12,009 bases of DNA from UBA1756 sp045627805 (GTDB lineage Bacteria; Bacteroidota; Bacteroidia; Bacteroidales; WCHB1-69), in assembly GCA_045627805.1 (NCBI GenBank), contig JAZQOJ010000134.1:1-12009 (forward strand). Reading direction: 5' to 3'. The notes beneath the pieces are model-generated. The model ran no database searches. It worked only from the letters and a program-made list of their open reading frames with translations, and was not told the origin of the DNA. Made by a program: the position numbers and the translations under genes. Positions 1 through 6,362 of this stretch are shown here, one piece after another; the first letter of the stretch is position 1; each line of letters starts with the position of its first letter.

Positions 1-398
1 CTCACGCCGGGGGAGTGCGTTCCGTCGGTGGGCGACACGAGCGTGATGCGGTTGGCGGTGCTGAAGGTCCAGGCAGTTGACCAGTCGGAGGTGTCGGCGC
101 CGTAAAAGCATCTCACGCGCCAGAAGTAGGTTTCGCCGTAGTGAAGGCCTTCCGGATTAACGTAGCGATAACTGCTGCTGCGAGTCCCCGACACGCATAA
201 CGGCGAATCGAAGTTGGCGGAGGTGTCGCATTGCCACTGGTAGCCGCTGACTCCGGAAACTGAATTCCAAGAGAGTTGCGGACTTACGGAATAGGGCGAA
301 CTTCCGTTGCTCGGACTTGAAAGGGTGGGAATGTTGAGTGCGTTGCCAAAGATGGTGATGCCAATGAAGGCAAGTAAAAGAAAAAATTTTTTCATCAT
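1..398 (-). CDS. Secreted fibronectin type III-like protein, N-terminal part (runs off left edge)
   Basis: Reading leftwards from a double ATG at 398/395 gives an open frame of 132 codons to the window edge. The first 20 or so residues (MMKKFF, then a hydrophobic stretch ending near GNALN) form a signal peptide, so the protein is exported. Residues about 23-120 look like a fibronectin III or similar beta-sandwich domain: LSWNSVSGVSGYQWQ near the front, then GETYFWRVR and SDWSTAWTFST. That pattern is common in large surface or T9SS-secreted Bacteroidota proteins. A second module seems to begin at ITLVSPTDG. The C-terminal part, including any enzyme or sorting domain, lies outside the window, so the function is unknown. 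It lies 130 bp downstream of the C1 peptidase gene on the same strand, but a terminator and its own promoter box separate them, so it is probably transcribed separately. Confidence 0.8.
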   Translation of the reverse strand, partial: MMKKFFLLLAFIGITIFGNALNIPTLSSPSNGSSPYSVSPQLSWNSVSGVSGYQWQCDTSANFDSPLCVSGTRSSSYRYVNPEGLHYGETYFWRVRCFYGADTSDWSTAWTFSTANRITLVSPTDGTHSPGV

Positions 399-446
399 TA
401 TTTTTGAATAAAATGGTATGCTGTTTTCAATGTGTGAAATTAGGGT

Positions 447-455
447 GCAAATTTA
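447..455 (-). promoter_or_regulatory. Bacteroidota-type -7 promoter box for the fibronectin-like gene
   Basis: The minus strand reads TAAATTTGC, which fits the Bacteroidota sigma-ABfr -7 consensus TAnnTTTG. It ends about 49 nt before the ATG at 398. A clear -33 TTTG is not visible at the expected distance. The surrounding 13 bases, GTAAATTTGCACC, also occur upstream of the C1 peptidase gene. Confidence 0.5.
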
Positions 456-480
456 CGAAAAAATGGCCTGCTATAGCATA

Positions 481-511
481 AAAAAACGGGAAGTTTTTTG
501 CTTCCCGTTTT
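481..511 (-). terminator. Rho-independent terminator after the C1 peptidase gene
   Basis: A perfect 11-bp inverted repeat (AAAACGGGAAG at 483-493, CTTCCCGTTTT at 501-511) has a 7-nt loop. On the minus strand the stem is followed by a run of six T (486 down to 481). It begins 17 bp after the peptidase stop codon at 529, so it is placed to end that transcript. Confidence 0.85.
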
Positions 512-528
512 CAGTATTTTCGGCTGAA

Positions 529-1755
529 TTATTTGATACCGAGTTTTTTCTTGATGTCTTTTGGAAGAGCATCCTTGTGAACCACGATGTTCATTGTTTT
601 GTAGCGGACGAATGCCTTGCTTGCGTAGAACATTCCGTGATAGTCGCCATAGTCGCCCCAGCTGTTCTTCACCATATAATATTCGTTGCCGTCCTGGTCT
701 TTCGCGGTGCCGTAGATCAGCATACCGTGGTCGTCGGTGGTTTCCCAGTTGTCGTAAGCTTCCTGGCGTTCCTCCTGGCTAACCCAGCGTTGCGGAGTGG
801 GATGCTTGGCTGCTTCGTCTTGGATTTCATTGGCCTTCATTCCGGTCCAGTGTGCCATATCGGTGCCCATCATTTTAGATGCGTTGGTCTCGGGAAGCAC
901 GCAGAAACCTTTCTTCACGCCCATACGGAATCCCTGTTCGCTCACGTCGGAACCCCAGGCGATGGTGTATCCGTTCTCGATGGCATTGTCGAAAACCTGC
1001 ATAAATTCGTCCAAGGGCAGGTTGTAGCACTGGCTCCAACGCCAGTTGTCCTGGATTTCGAGAACGAATTTCTCGTAGAAAGGATGATGGGTGTAAGAGG
1101 TGATGGAAACGTAGTCGTCGGCGTTCAGTCCGGTTGACTCGTAAAATGATTTCGGAGTGTAAGAAACACCGTTGTAGGTGAATTTCTCAGGGCATTGTCC
1201 GAGGTATGCGGTGTGGATGGCGCGGATGGCCTTCTCCCATACGGGCATTCCGTCGGCGCTCTTCTGCAATTTCTTGTGCTCGCCTTGCGCGATGGCTTTC
1301 ACTACCGCGTCGCTCACTGCCGAAAGCTCGGTGTGGTCAGACAAGGTGTCGCCGTAAGCAGCGCCCGGACGCATTTCCGATTCCGGAACGAGGCCGAAGG
1401 TCTTCATACCGTAAATCACGTCGTAGAACGAGCCGCCCTGCGAGAAGGAAACGTCGCCGTGGGTGCGCACCGCCGCTTTCGCACGGTCAATGTAAGTGTT
1501 GTAAACGATGAACATCTCGGAAAGGTCGTATTCGCCCTTGCCCAGTCTGAGCAGTTCGGCTTCAATGAAACCGAGCCCTGAGTAGCACCAGCAAGTGCCC
1601 GCACGGTTCTGGTCTTTTACTGAGGTGATCGGGAGCTCTTTCACTACGGTGAACTTGTAGCCCTCGTCTTCCTTTTTCTCTTCCGTGTCCTGCGCCTGAA
1701 CATTAAAGCTCAGAACGAATGCTGCCATCGCAGCCAAGAGGAATCCTTTTTTCAT
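529..1755 (-). CDS. Secreted papain-family (C1B, bleomycin hydrolase/PepC-like) cysteine peptidase
   Basis: The predicted protein has 408 residues. Residues 1-21 (MKKGFLLAAM... ending VQAQ) are a signal peptide, so it acts in the periplasm or outside the cell, unlike classical cytoplasmic PepC. The papain triad is visible: oxyanion-hole Gln49 and nucleophile Cys55 in DQNRAGTCW, His343 in DDHGMLIYG, and Asn364 in MVKNSWGDYG. The wide spacing between Cys and His, the GxCWCYSG context and the lysine-rich C-terminus (ending KKKLGIK) resemble the bleomycin hydrolase branch of family C1, whose members are amino- or carboxypeptidases. A role in peptide scavenging is inferred, not shown. A promoter box sits upstream at 1822-1830 and a strong terminator lies just downstream, so it appears monocistronic. 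The family call is firm; the substrate is unknown. Confidence 0.92.
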   Translation of the reverse strand: MKKGFLLAAMAAFVLSFNVQAQDTEEKKEDEGYKFTVVKELPITSVKDQNRAGTCWCYSGLGFIEAELLRLGKGEYDLSEMFIVYNTYIDRAKAAVRTHGDVSFSQGGSFYDVIYGMKTFGLVPESEMRPGAAYGDTLSDHTELSAVSDAVVKAIAQGEHKKLQKSADGMPVWEKAIRAIHTAYLGQCPEKFTYNGVSYTPKSFYESTGLNADDYVSITSYTHHPFYEKFVLEIQDNWRWSQCYNLPLDEFMQVFDNAIENGYTIAWGSDVSEQGFRMGVKKGFCVLPETNASKMMGTDMAHWTGMKANEIQDEAAKHPTPQRWVSQEERQEAYDNWETTDDHGMLIYGTAKDQDGNEYYMVKNSWGDYGDYHGMFYASKAFVRYKTMNIVVHKDALPKDIKKKLGIK

Positions 1756-1821
1756 ACTTGTTTGATTTTTAATTGTTTATGATTTTTTTTGAATAGAATT
1801 GACCTCAATGAAATTCAAGGT

Positions 1822-1830
1822 GCAAATTTA
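1822..1830 (-). promoter_or_regulatory. Bacteroidota-type -7 promoter box for the C1 peptidase gene
   Basis: The minus strand reads TAAATTTGC, matching TAnnTTTG, about 67 nt before the ATG at 1755. The flanking sequence GTAAATTTGCACC is identical to that upstream of the fibronectin-like gene (around 455-443), suggesting similar promoters. No good -33 TTTG is evident. Confidence 0.55.
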
Positions 1831-1945
1831 CAATTTTTTTCGAAATAATCCCTTCCCGTCGCGCTGTTTTTCAATTTAATGCAAGTGAATGTCCGCCAGT
1901 TCCTCCATCCCGATTCGGAATCGCGAGAAATGATTTCCTGATTTT

Positions 1946-1980
1946 TTTGTGAATATTTCCCGAAAATCACGTATCTTTGC
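1946..1980 (+). promoter_or_regulatory. Bacteroidota promoter (-33 TTTG, -7 TATCTTTG) for lipoprotein A
   Basis: TATCTTTGC at 1972-1980 is a textbook Bacteroidota -7 element, and TTTG at 1946-1949 lies 22 bp upstream as a plausible -33 element. Transcription should start near 1985, leaving a 5' leader of under 20 nt before the ATG at 2002. The same core CGTATCTTTGC reappears upstream of the PEGA gene. Confidence 0.75.
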
Positions 1981-2001
1981 AGAAATTTTTTATTCCACGA
2001 A

Positions 2002-2247
2002 ATGAAACACTGTTCAATCCTTCTGCTTGTTATAATTGCTTTATTATCAACTTCTTGTCGTAAAGACTGCGTGTGCAAGTATTACAAAAGGGATAAGCTG
2101 TACGACATCAAAGTGTGGGACGACAAGCACCTTACCGAAGAAGATTGTGAGAGTATGAACGATTCGTACTCGTTGGAACTCCCCCTCGAAGATTATGGCA
2201 TCGACTTGGGCGCGATGGATTTCCGAGTGGAATGCAGCCAAGATTGA
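2002..2247 (+). CDS. Small lipoprotein A (81 aa, CxCKYY family)
   Basis: Residues 1-18 are a short lipoprotein signal (MKHCSILLLV... LLSTS) with lipid-anchored Cys19. The next residues, CRKDC, place Lys at +2 and Asp at +3. This resembles the Bacteroidota lipoprotein export signal (C-x-K-D/E), so surface exposure is possible. The mature part is only about 62 residues and contains Cys23, Cys25, Cys49 and Cys78, which could form two disulfides. It is clearly paralogous to the lipoprotein at 2468-2707: both have DC[VL]CKYY, a WD about 10 residues later, one Cys about 25 residues on, and a V-[ES]-C near the end. I recognise no named family and no function. A consensus promoter precedes it, and the 8-bp repeat array begins just after its stop. 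Confidence 0.8.
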   Translation: MKHCSILLLVIIALLSTSCRKDCVCKYYKRDKLYDIKVWDDKHLTEEDCESMNDSYSLELPLEDYGIDLGAMDFRVECSQD

Positions 2248-2467
2248 TGCCCGATTTCGCTCCCTTTCAACCCCTCAACAACTCAGATCACAGATCACAG
2301 ATCACAGTTCACACCTCAACAGTTCAACAATTCAACAGTTCAACAATTCAACAGTTCAACAGTTCAACACCTCAACAGTTCAACACCTCAACAGTTCAAC
2401 AATTCAACAGTTCAACACCTCAACAGTTCAACACCTCAACAGTTCAACAATTCAACAGTTCAACAAT
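2248..2467 (+). repeat. Composite repeat 1: four 7-bp units plus a 19-unit 8-bp array
   Basis: After two 8-bp-like units (CAACCCCT, CAACAACT, from about 2268) come four 7-bp units at 2284-2311 (CAGATCA three times, then CAGTTCA), a CACCT spacer, and an 8-bp array from 2317 to 2467. The array holds 18 complete units of CAACAGTT, CAACAATT or CAACACCT plus a final CAACAAT that abuts the ATG of lipoprotein B. Units at 2357-2404 and 2405-2452 form a perfect 48-bp direct repeat (six units each). No stop codon arises in the array in any forward frame, which makes artificial open frames here. No TAnnTTTG promoter box is visible between the two lipoprotein genes. Confidence 0.95.
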
Positions 2468-2707
2468 ATGAAAAAAATCACCTTTTTATGTGCCTCCATT
2501 GGCTTGGTTTTCGCTTTCGCAGCTTGCGAAAAAAGCGATTGCTTGTGTAAGTATTATAATGAGAATGAGCAGGTTATCGGTTACGATAGCTGGGATGGCA
2601 ACGACGTGAGCGCCAATCAGTGCCAACTGTTTGAAAGCGACACCACCGTGGAGGTGAACGGAACCGACGTGATTGCAAGTTCAGTTTCCTGCTCGACATC
2701 ATGGTAG
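2468..2707 (+). CDS. Small lipoprotein B (79 aa), paralogue of lipoprotein A
   Basis: The start is the ATG at 2468, directly after the repeat array. A longer in-frame start at 2195 would translate the repeat and hide the signal peptide, so I reject it. MKKITFLCASIGLVFAFAAC is a lipoprotein signal with Cys20 as the likely lipidated residue; Phe at -3 is slightly unusual. CEKSDC gives Lys at +2, similar to surface-export signals. Later cysteines are Cys25, Cys27, Cys52 and Cys75, matching the spacing in lipoprotein A, and DCLCKYY and SWDGND match DCVCKYY and VWDDKH. The function is unknown. The stop overlaps the presumed meaB start by 7 nt (ATG at 2701, TAG at 2705-2707), suggesting cotranscription. 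Expression either reads through from lipoprotein A or uses an unrecognised promoter in the repeat. Confidence 0.78.
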   Translation: MKKITFLCASIGLVFAFAACEKSDCLCKYYNENEQVIGYDSWDGNDVSANQCQLFESDTTVEVNGTDVIASSVSCSTSW

Positions 2708-3774
2708 AAGGCGGTTTTGAAACGGCTCTGCACGAGCGTGCGGGCATTGAGCAACCCTCGCAGGTGAGCCCGTACTTGCAGCGACGCAAACGGAAAGAAC
2801 TCTCCGTTGACGAGTATGTGGAGGGAATCCGCGCGGGCAACCGCGTCATCCTCAGTCGTGCCATCACGCTGATTGAAAGCGTGAATCCGCTTCACCAGCA
2901 GATGGCGCAGCAGGTGATTGAACGCTGTCTGCCTTTCGCCGGCAACTCGCTCCGCATCGGCATCACCGGCGTACCGGGCGTGGGCAAAAGCACTTTCATC
3001 GAGTCGTTTGGCACGCACCTCACCTCTTGCGGAAAGAATATCGCCGTGCTCGCCATCGACCCCAGCAGCGAACGCTCGAAAGGCAGTATCCTCGGCGACA
3101 AGACGCGAATGGAGAAACTCTCCACCGACCCGCACGCCTTCATCCGCCCTTCCCCGTCGGGTTCCACTCTCGGCGGCGTGGCCCGCAAAACCCGTGAGAC
3201 CATCACCCTTTGCGAGGCCGCCGGCTTCGACGTGATCATCGTGGAGACCGTCGGCGTGGGACAGTCGGAAACCGTTGTCAAAAGTATGGTCGATTTCTTC
3301 CTGCTGCTGATGCTTTCCGGCGCTGGCGACGAACTGCAGGGCACCAAACGCGGCATTATGGAAATGGCTGACGCCCTCGACATCAACAAGGCCGACGGCG
3401 ACAATGTCCACCCCGCCGAGCTCGCCCGCGTCCGCTATCAGTCGGCCCTCCGCCTCTTCCCCAAAAACGAGAGCGGTTGGGACGTGCCCGTCGCCACTTG
3501 CTCCGCCATCGAACATAAGGATATTGATAAAATCTGGTTGACAATGCTTCAGTATGAGCAACTTACAAAGTCAAACGGATTCTTTCAGAAAAACCGTAGC
3601 GAGCAGAATGTCCAGATCTTTTATGATTGGATTAACTTTATGCTTCAAAATAATTTTTTCCAAAATCCCATTGTCGCGGCTCAAATCGAGAAGGTGTTGC
3701 CCAAGGTGCTGGCGGGTGAAATGACTCCTTATCAGGCCGGTACGCAGGTGCTAAGTACCGAAAATCCGTCTTAA
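2701..3774 (+). CDS. meaB: MeaB/ArgK-type GTPase, methylmalonyl-CoA mutase chaperone
   Basis: The protein is 357 residues, close to the family's usual length. G-protein motifs are in order: P-loop GVPGVGKST (90-98), the characteristic AIDPSSERSKGSILGDKTRM (118-137), ETVGVGQSE (182-190) and base-specifying NKAD (229-232). This is the SIMIBI-class G3E subfamily of MeaB, which loads or protects adenosylcobalamin in methylmalonyl-CoA mutase during propionate/succinate metabolism. The mutase subunits are not in the window. The GIEQP...VSPYL block near residues 15-26 resembles the N-terminus of other Bacteroidota MeaB proteins as I recall them, supporting the 2701 start. In the same frame the sequence stays open upstream but has no better start. 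The last 90 or so codons look more AT-rich than the first part. It probably forms an operon with lipoprotein B and the PrsW-like gene 10 nt downstream. Confidence 0.93.
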   Translation: MVEGGFETALHERAGIEQPSQVSPYLQRRKRKELSVDEYVEGIRAGNRVILSRAITLIESVNPLHQQMAQQVIERCLPFAGNSLRIGITGVPGVGKSTFIESFGTHLTSCGKNIAVLAIDPSSERSKGSILGDKTRMEKLSTDPHAFIRPSPSGSTLGGVARKTRETITLCEAAGFDVIIVETVGVGQSETVVKSMVDFFLLLMLSGAGDELQGTKRGIMEMADALDINKADGDNVHPAELARVRYQSALRLFPKNESGWDVPVATCSAIEHKDIDKIWLTMLQYEQLTKSNGFFQKNRSEQNVQIFYDWINFMLQNNFFQNPIVAAQIEKVLPKVLAGEMTPYQAGTQVLSTENPS

Positions 3775-3784
3775 TCCGTAATTT

Positions 3785-4771
3785 ATGATGACTTTTCTAT
3801 ATTGTTTGTTGGCGGCTGTGCCTATCGTGCTGTTCATCGTGTATCTGCGCTGGATCGACTCGTTCGCGCTGACCAGCGCCAAACGTCTGGTGCTGGTGAC
3901 CTTGGCGGGCGCCGCCTGCTATCTGGTCGCCGCCTTTTGGCTGGGACACTGGAGCGAGAAGTTCGCCGCGCCCATCGTCGATGAGGTTTGTAAAGGCGTC
4001 GTCTTGCTCGCAATTCTGCGCTGGCGCAATGTCGTCCTTCTCGGAAACGCCACCATTTACGGGGCGGCTATCGGCGCGGGATTCGCTCTTTCCAAAAGTT
4101 TCGTGATGATTTCGGTCGCCCAGGAAATGACGGCCCTGGAATCCTTCGCCGTCGGACTCGAGGAGGCCGTGATGCACGTCGGCTGCACCTCCACGCTGGC
4201 AATGATGCTCGTGATGATCTGGCAGAACCGTTTCGGCGGAAAACCCGCGCTCAAGAACCTGTACGTCGTCCTCGCCTTCGCCCTCACCGCTCTAATCCAC
4301 TTCATTCACGAAAACGCCCCCATCCCAGAAGCCATCCTGCTGGTCATTATGGTGGCCTACTTCCTCCTGAGCAAACGCTCACTTTTCAAGAAAAACGAGC
4401 GCTACATTCACCATTGGATCGACGACTGCATCAATAATGAAATCGCTTTGCTCGGCTCCATCAAGCGCGGCGAACTGAAAACCACGAAAGCCGGACAGTA
4501 TATGCTCACGCTGAAAGACGGCTTCAAACCTGAAGTGTTCTTCGATATGTGTTGCTATGTGTCTGTTTATCTGGAACTTTCTATCGCATCCAAAAGCAAT
4601 CTGATACTGAAGGAGGCGGGCCTGCCTACGCAGCCGGTGCCGGATAGCAAGGCGAAGGTAAAAGAACTGCACGCCTTGCGCAAAAGCATCGGGCGTGCAG
4701 GCGAGTCGGCCATCGCTCCGATCGTGCAAATCAAAGCCGTTGACCGCTGGGTTGTGGATTCCTTAATTTAG
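3785..4771 (+). CDS. PrsW-family-like integral membrane protein (possible intramembrane metalloprotease)
   Basis: The 328-residue protein has about seven hydrophobic segments (around 1-20, 34-55, 62-80, 88-110, 130-147, 157-172 and 180-195) followed by a soluble C-terminal domain of about 130 residues. The layout and short motifs suggest the PrsW family, whose Bacillus subtilis member cleaves an anti-sigma factor: VDEVCKG at 65-71 (family EExxK), GAGFALSKSF at 97-106 (family FxxxE), His131 in EEAVMHVG, and HFIHEN at 172-177. Two acidic positions deviate: Asp66 replaces the first Glu, and the second-motif Glu appears to be Lys104. Proteolytic activity is therefore uncertain; it could be an inactive or divergent member. 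It begins 10 nt after meaB, so it is likely cotranscribed. Its TAG stop (4769-4771) overlaps the TAA of the opposing C10 protease gene. Confidence 0.68.
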   Translation: MMTFLYCLLAAVPIVLFIVYLRWIDSFALTSAKRLVLVTLAGAACYLVAAFWLGHWSEKFAAPIVDEVCKGVVLLAILRWRNVVLLGNATIYGAAIGAGFALSKSFVMISVAQEMTALESFAVGLEEAVMHVGCTSTLAMMLVMIWQNRFGGKPALKNLYVVLAFALTALIHFIHENAPIPEAILLVIMVAYFLLSKRSLFKKNERYIHHWIDDCINNEIALLGSIKRGELKTTKAGQYMLTLKDGFKPEVFFDMCCYVSVYLELSIASKSNLILKEAGLPTQPVPDSKAKVKELHALRKSIGRAGESAIAPIVQIKAVDRWVVDSLI

Positions 4772-6189
4772 TTGATGACGAACTTCTTCACCGCTTTCTG
4801 TTTCCCATTTTCAATGCTGAGAAGGTAAATGCCTTTGGCAAAGTTGCTTACGTTAATCGTATGCGAGTTTTCGCTTCTTGCAATGGTGCCGCAATACAGC
4901 GTGCGTCCCGTCAGGTCGCTGATGCGAATCTGCTGGTCTTGAGTGCTGGACTCTTCCCATTCAATGTTGAGTTGCCCGCTGGTCGGGTTGGGGTAAATGC
5001 GGAACCCGCAGTCAGCGTTCTCGGCAATCTCTTCGGGCAATTGCGGTCCGCGAATGCCGATGATGATGGCGTGGTTGGAGTTGAAATCGTATGGTCCCGG
5101 ATTGAAGGCGCTCAGTGAGAAATAGCCGTTGTAACTGCCGCCCCATCCCCAGTTCAGGTGAACGAAGTCGTCGTCGCGGTAGCCGTCGCACACGAACACG
5201 TGGCCGCCGTAGCTGCCGTTGCCGCCATAGAGGAAGGGCGCTCTCTCGTCAAGCTCTCCTCGGATGAAATTCCACCATTGCGTGTCGTTGTAGTAACTGC
5301 GCTCCTTGTAAACCACCGTGGCGGGATATCTGAAATAGGTGGAGAAGGCGGGTACGATGTTGTTAGAGTTTGAGGTGCTTGCGTTGACCCCGTAAACCAT
5401 ATCTACGGCAACACCGCAGTGGTAGAGCAGCTTCGCAACTGCGATTTTCTGCACATTGCTGGAGGTGCCGACCAGCTTCTCAGGCATTTGCGCATAATTG
5501 TAGCTCGTGCTGCCAAAATCGGCAAAAAGCTCTCCGTAATCGCCATAGCCATTGCCGTAGGCCGCATAGTTGCAGGTGTAGGAGTGATAGCCATTGCCCG
5601 TTTCCGGGAATCTCCAGTAGTGCATCACTTGTCCCATCACCAGCGCGCCGCAGCCAACAAGGGCGTGTCCGCCCATCCCGTGACTGTCGGTGGGACAGTA
5701 GGAGTTGTAATATTGTTTTTGGTCCCACTTGTTGTTGAGGAGTGGCCCTACCACCACTTCGCCGGTTTTCGTATGGCTTATCTCATTGTGAACAAGCTGG
5801 TTCCATTGCCGAAGAATGCTTTCGTCGGATGTGCAGGACGCGGTTACGGCTTCCATTTCACGCGAATATTCTCCAAGAAAGAAGGCAACGTGCGGCGGAA
5901 GGTTGTCCCCATCAAACGTGCTTTCGTCGGAATAGGCCAAGATGGGGCGGGCACGGTCGTCGCCAGCCACTATCACGAAGCCCTCGCCGATGTTGAAGGT
6001 GTAAAAGGTGGCTCGTCCGCTGCGGGTGCCGTTGCCCGTGTAGGCCAGCCGCGCTTCCGTAGCGTTGGCCGCGCAGCGACTTTTATAAAAGTTCAGTGCT
6101 ACCAGAGCGGCCTGATCTCTCGAAACGGGCGCCGCCATCAGCGAGCACCACACCGATAAGATTGCGATTGTTAGGATGTGCTTTTTCAT
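4768..6189 (-). CDS. Secreted C10 (streptopain-like) cysteine protease with T9SS sorting domain
   Basis: The predicted precursor has 473 residues. Residues 1-20 are a signal peptide. Residues 21 to about 115 (PVSRDQAALVALNFY... GFVIVAGDDRARPILAYSD) match a Spi-type propeptide or inhibitor domain. The C10 peptidase domain spans about 145-380, with nucleophile Cys180 in VGCGALVMGQVMHYW followed by FPETGNGYHSY, His330 in GGHVFVCDGY, and NWGWGG at 346-351. Residues about 395-473 form a type A T9SS C-terminal sorting domain, starting FRIYPNPTSGQLNIEW and ending KGIYLLSIENGKQ...KKFVIN. The enzyme should be exported across the outer membrane and anchored or released. The Ala-to-Gly change after the nucleophile (GCGA where many members have GCVA) is a small variation. 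The gene is convergent with the PrsW-like gene. A block of short repeats lies 7-35 bp upstream of the start, and no TAnnTTTG box is visible upstream. Confidence 0.93.
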   Translation of the reverse strand: MKKHILTIAILSVWCSLMAAPVSRDQAALVALNFYKSRCAANATEARLAYTGNGTRSGRATFYTFNIGEGFVIVAGDDRARPILAYSDESTFDGDNLPPHVAFFLGEYSREMEAVTASCTSDESILRQWNQLVHNEISHTKTGEVVVGPLLNNKWDQKQYYNSYCPTDSHGMGGHALVGCGALVMGQVMHYWRFPETGNGYHSYTCNYAAYGNGYGDYGELFADFGSTSYNYAQMPEKLVGTSSNVQKIAVAKLLYHCGVAVDMVYGVNASTSNSNNIVPAFSTYFRYPATVVYKERSYYNDTQWWNFIRGELDERAPFLYGGNGSYGGHVFVCDGYRDDDFVHLNWGWGGSYNGYFSLSAFNPGPYDFNSNHAIIIGIRGPQLPEEIAENADCGFRIYPNPTSGQLNIEWEESSTQDQQIRISDLTGRTLYCGTIARSENSHTINVSNFAKGIYLLSIENGKQKAVKKFVIN

Positions 6190-6362
6190 ATTTTATTGAT
6201 TGGTGATTGGTGATCTGTGATCTGAGTGTTGAGAGACGAGCGCAGCGAGATAGTTGTTGAATGCCAGGCAAAAGTCGTAAGTCGAAAGTCTCAAGTCCCC
6301 TTCTCGTCGTTCTCGTTTCTCTTGTTTCTCAAAATCATATCGCGACCTGAGAAACGCGAATT
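6190..6362 (-). repeat. Intergenic region with composite repeat 2, upstream of the C10 protease
   Basis: Read on the minus strand, towards the protease gene, the region holds three things. First, purine-rich GAGAAAC/GAGAACG-like units (about 6331 down to 6300). Second, a four-unit GACTTnn block (GACTTGA, GACTTTC, GACTTAC, GACTTTT; 6297 to 6270) followed by GCCTGGCATTC and CAACAACT. Third, after CAACACT, a four-unit block of CAGATCA, CAGATCA, CCAATCA, CCAATCA at 6224-6197, just before the start codon. An 8-bp inverted repeat (GTTTCTCA at 6324-6331, TGAGAAAC at 6348-6355) has no following T-run, so it is not an obvious terminator. No gene is seen here. Confidence 0.9.

Larger units (their letters stand above)
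1756..2001. other. Divergent intergenic region between the C1 peptidase and small lipoprotein A
   Basis: This 246-bp AT-rich region carries the leftward promoter box (1822-1830) and the rightward one (1972-1980). An 87-codon minus-strand open frame crosses it, but it runs over both promoters and into lipoprotein A and has no recognisable features. I therefore treat the region as non-coding. Confidence 0.7.

Noticed and set aside
1815..2078. 87-codon minus-strand gene
   Set aside because: It spans both divergent promoters and overlaps lipoprotein A, with no signal or domain.
2195..2467. N-terminal extension of lipoprotein B through the repeat (170-residue frame)
   Set aside because: The low-complexity NSSTIQQF-like peptide comes from the stop-free 8-bp array; a lipoprotein signal starts exactly at the internal ATG 2468.
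2317..2467. CRISPR array
   Set aside because: Units are 8 bp and contiguous, with no unique spacers, and no cas genes are nearby.
2617..3561. 314-codon minus-strand open frame opposite meaB
   Set aside because: It is antisense to a gene with clear GTPase motifs, has no recognisable domain, and is explained by high third-position G+C.
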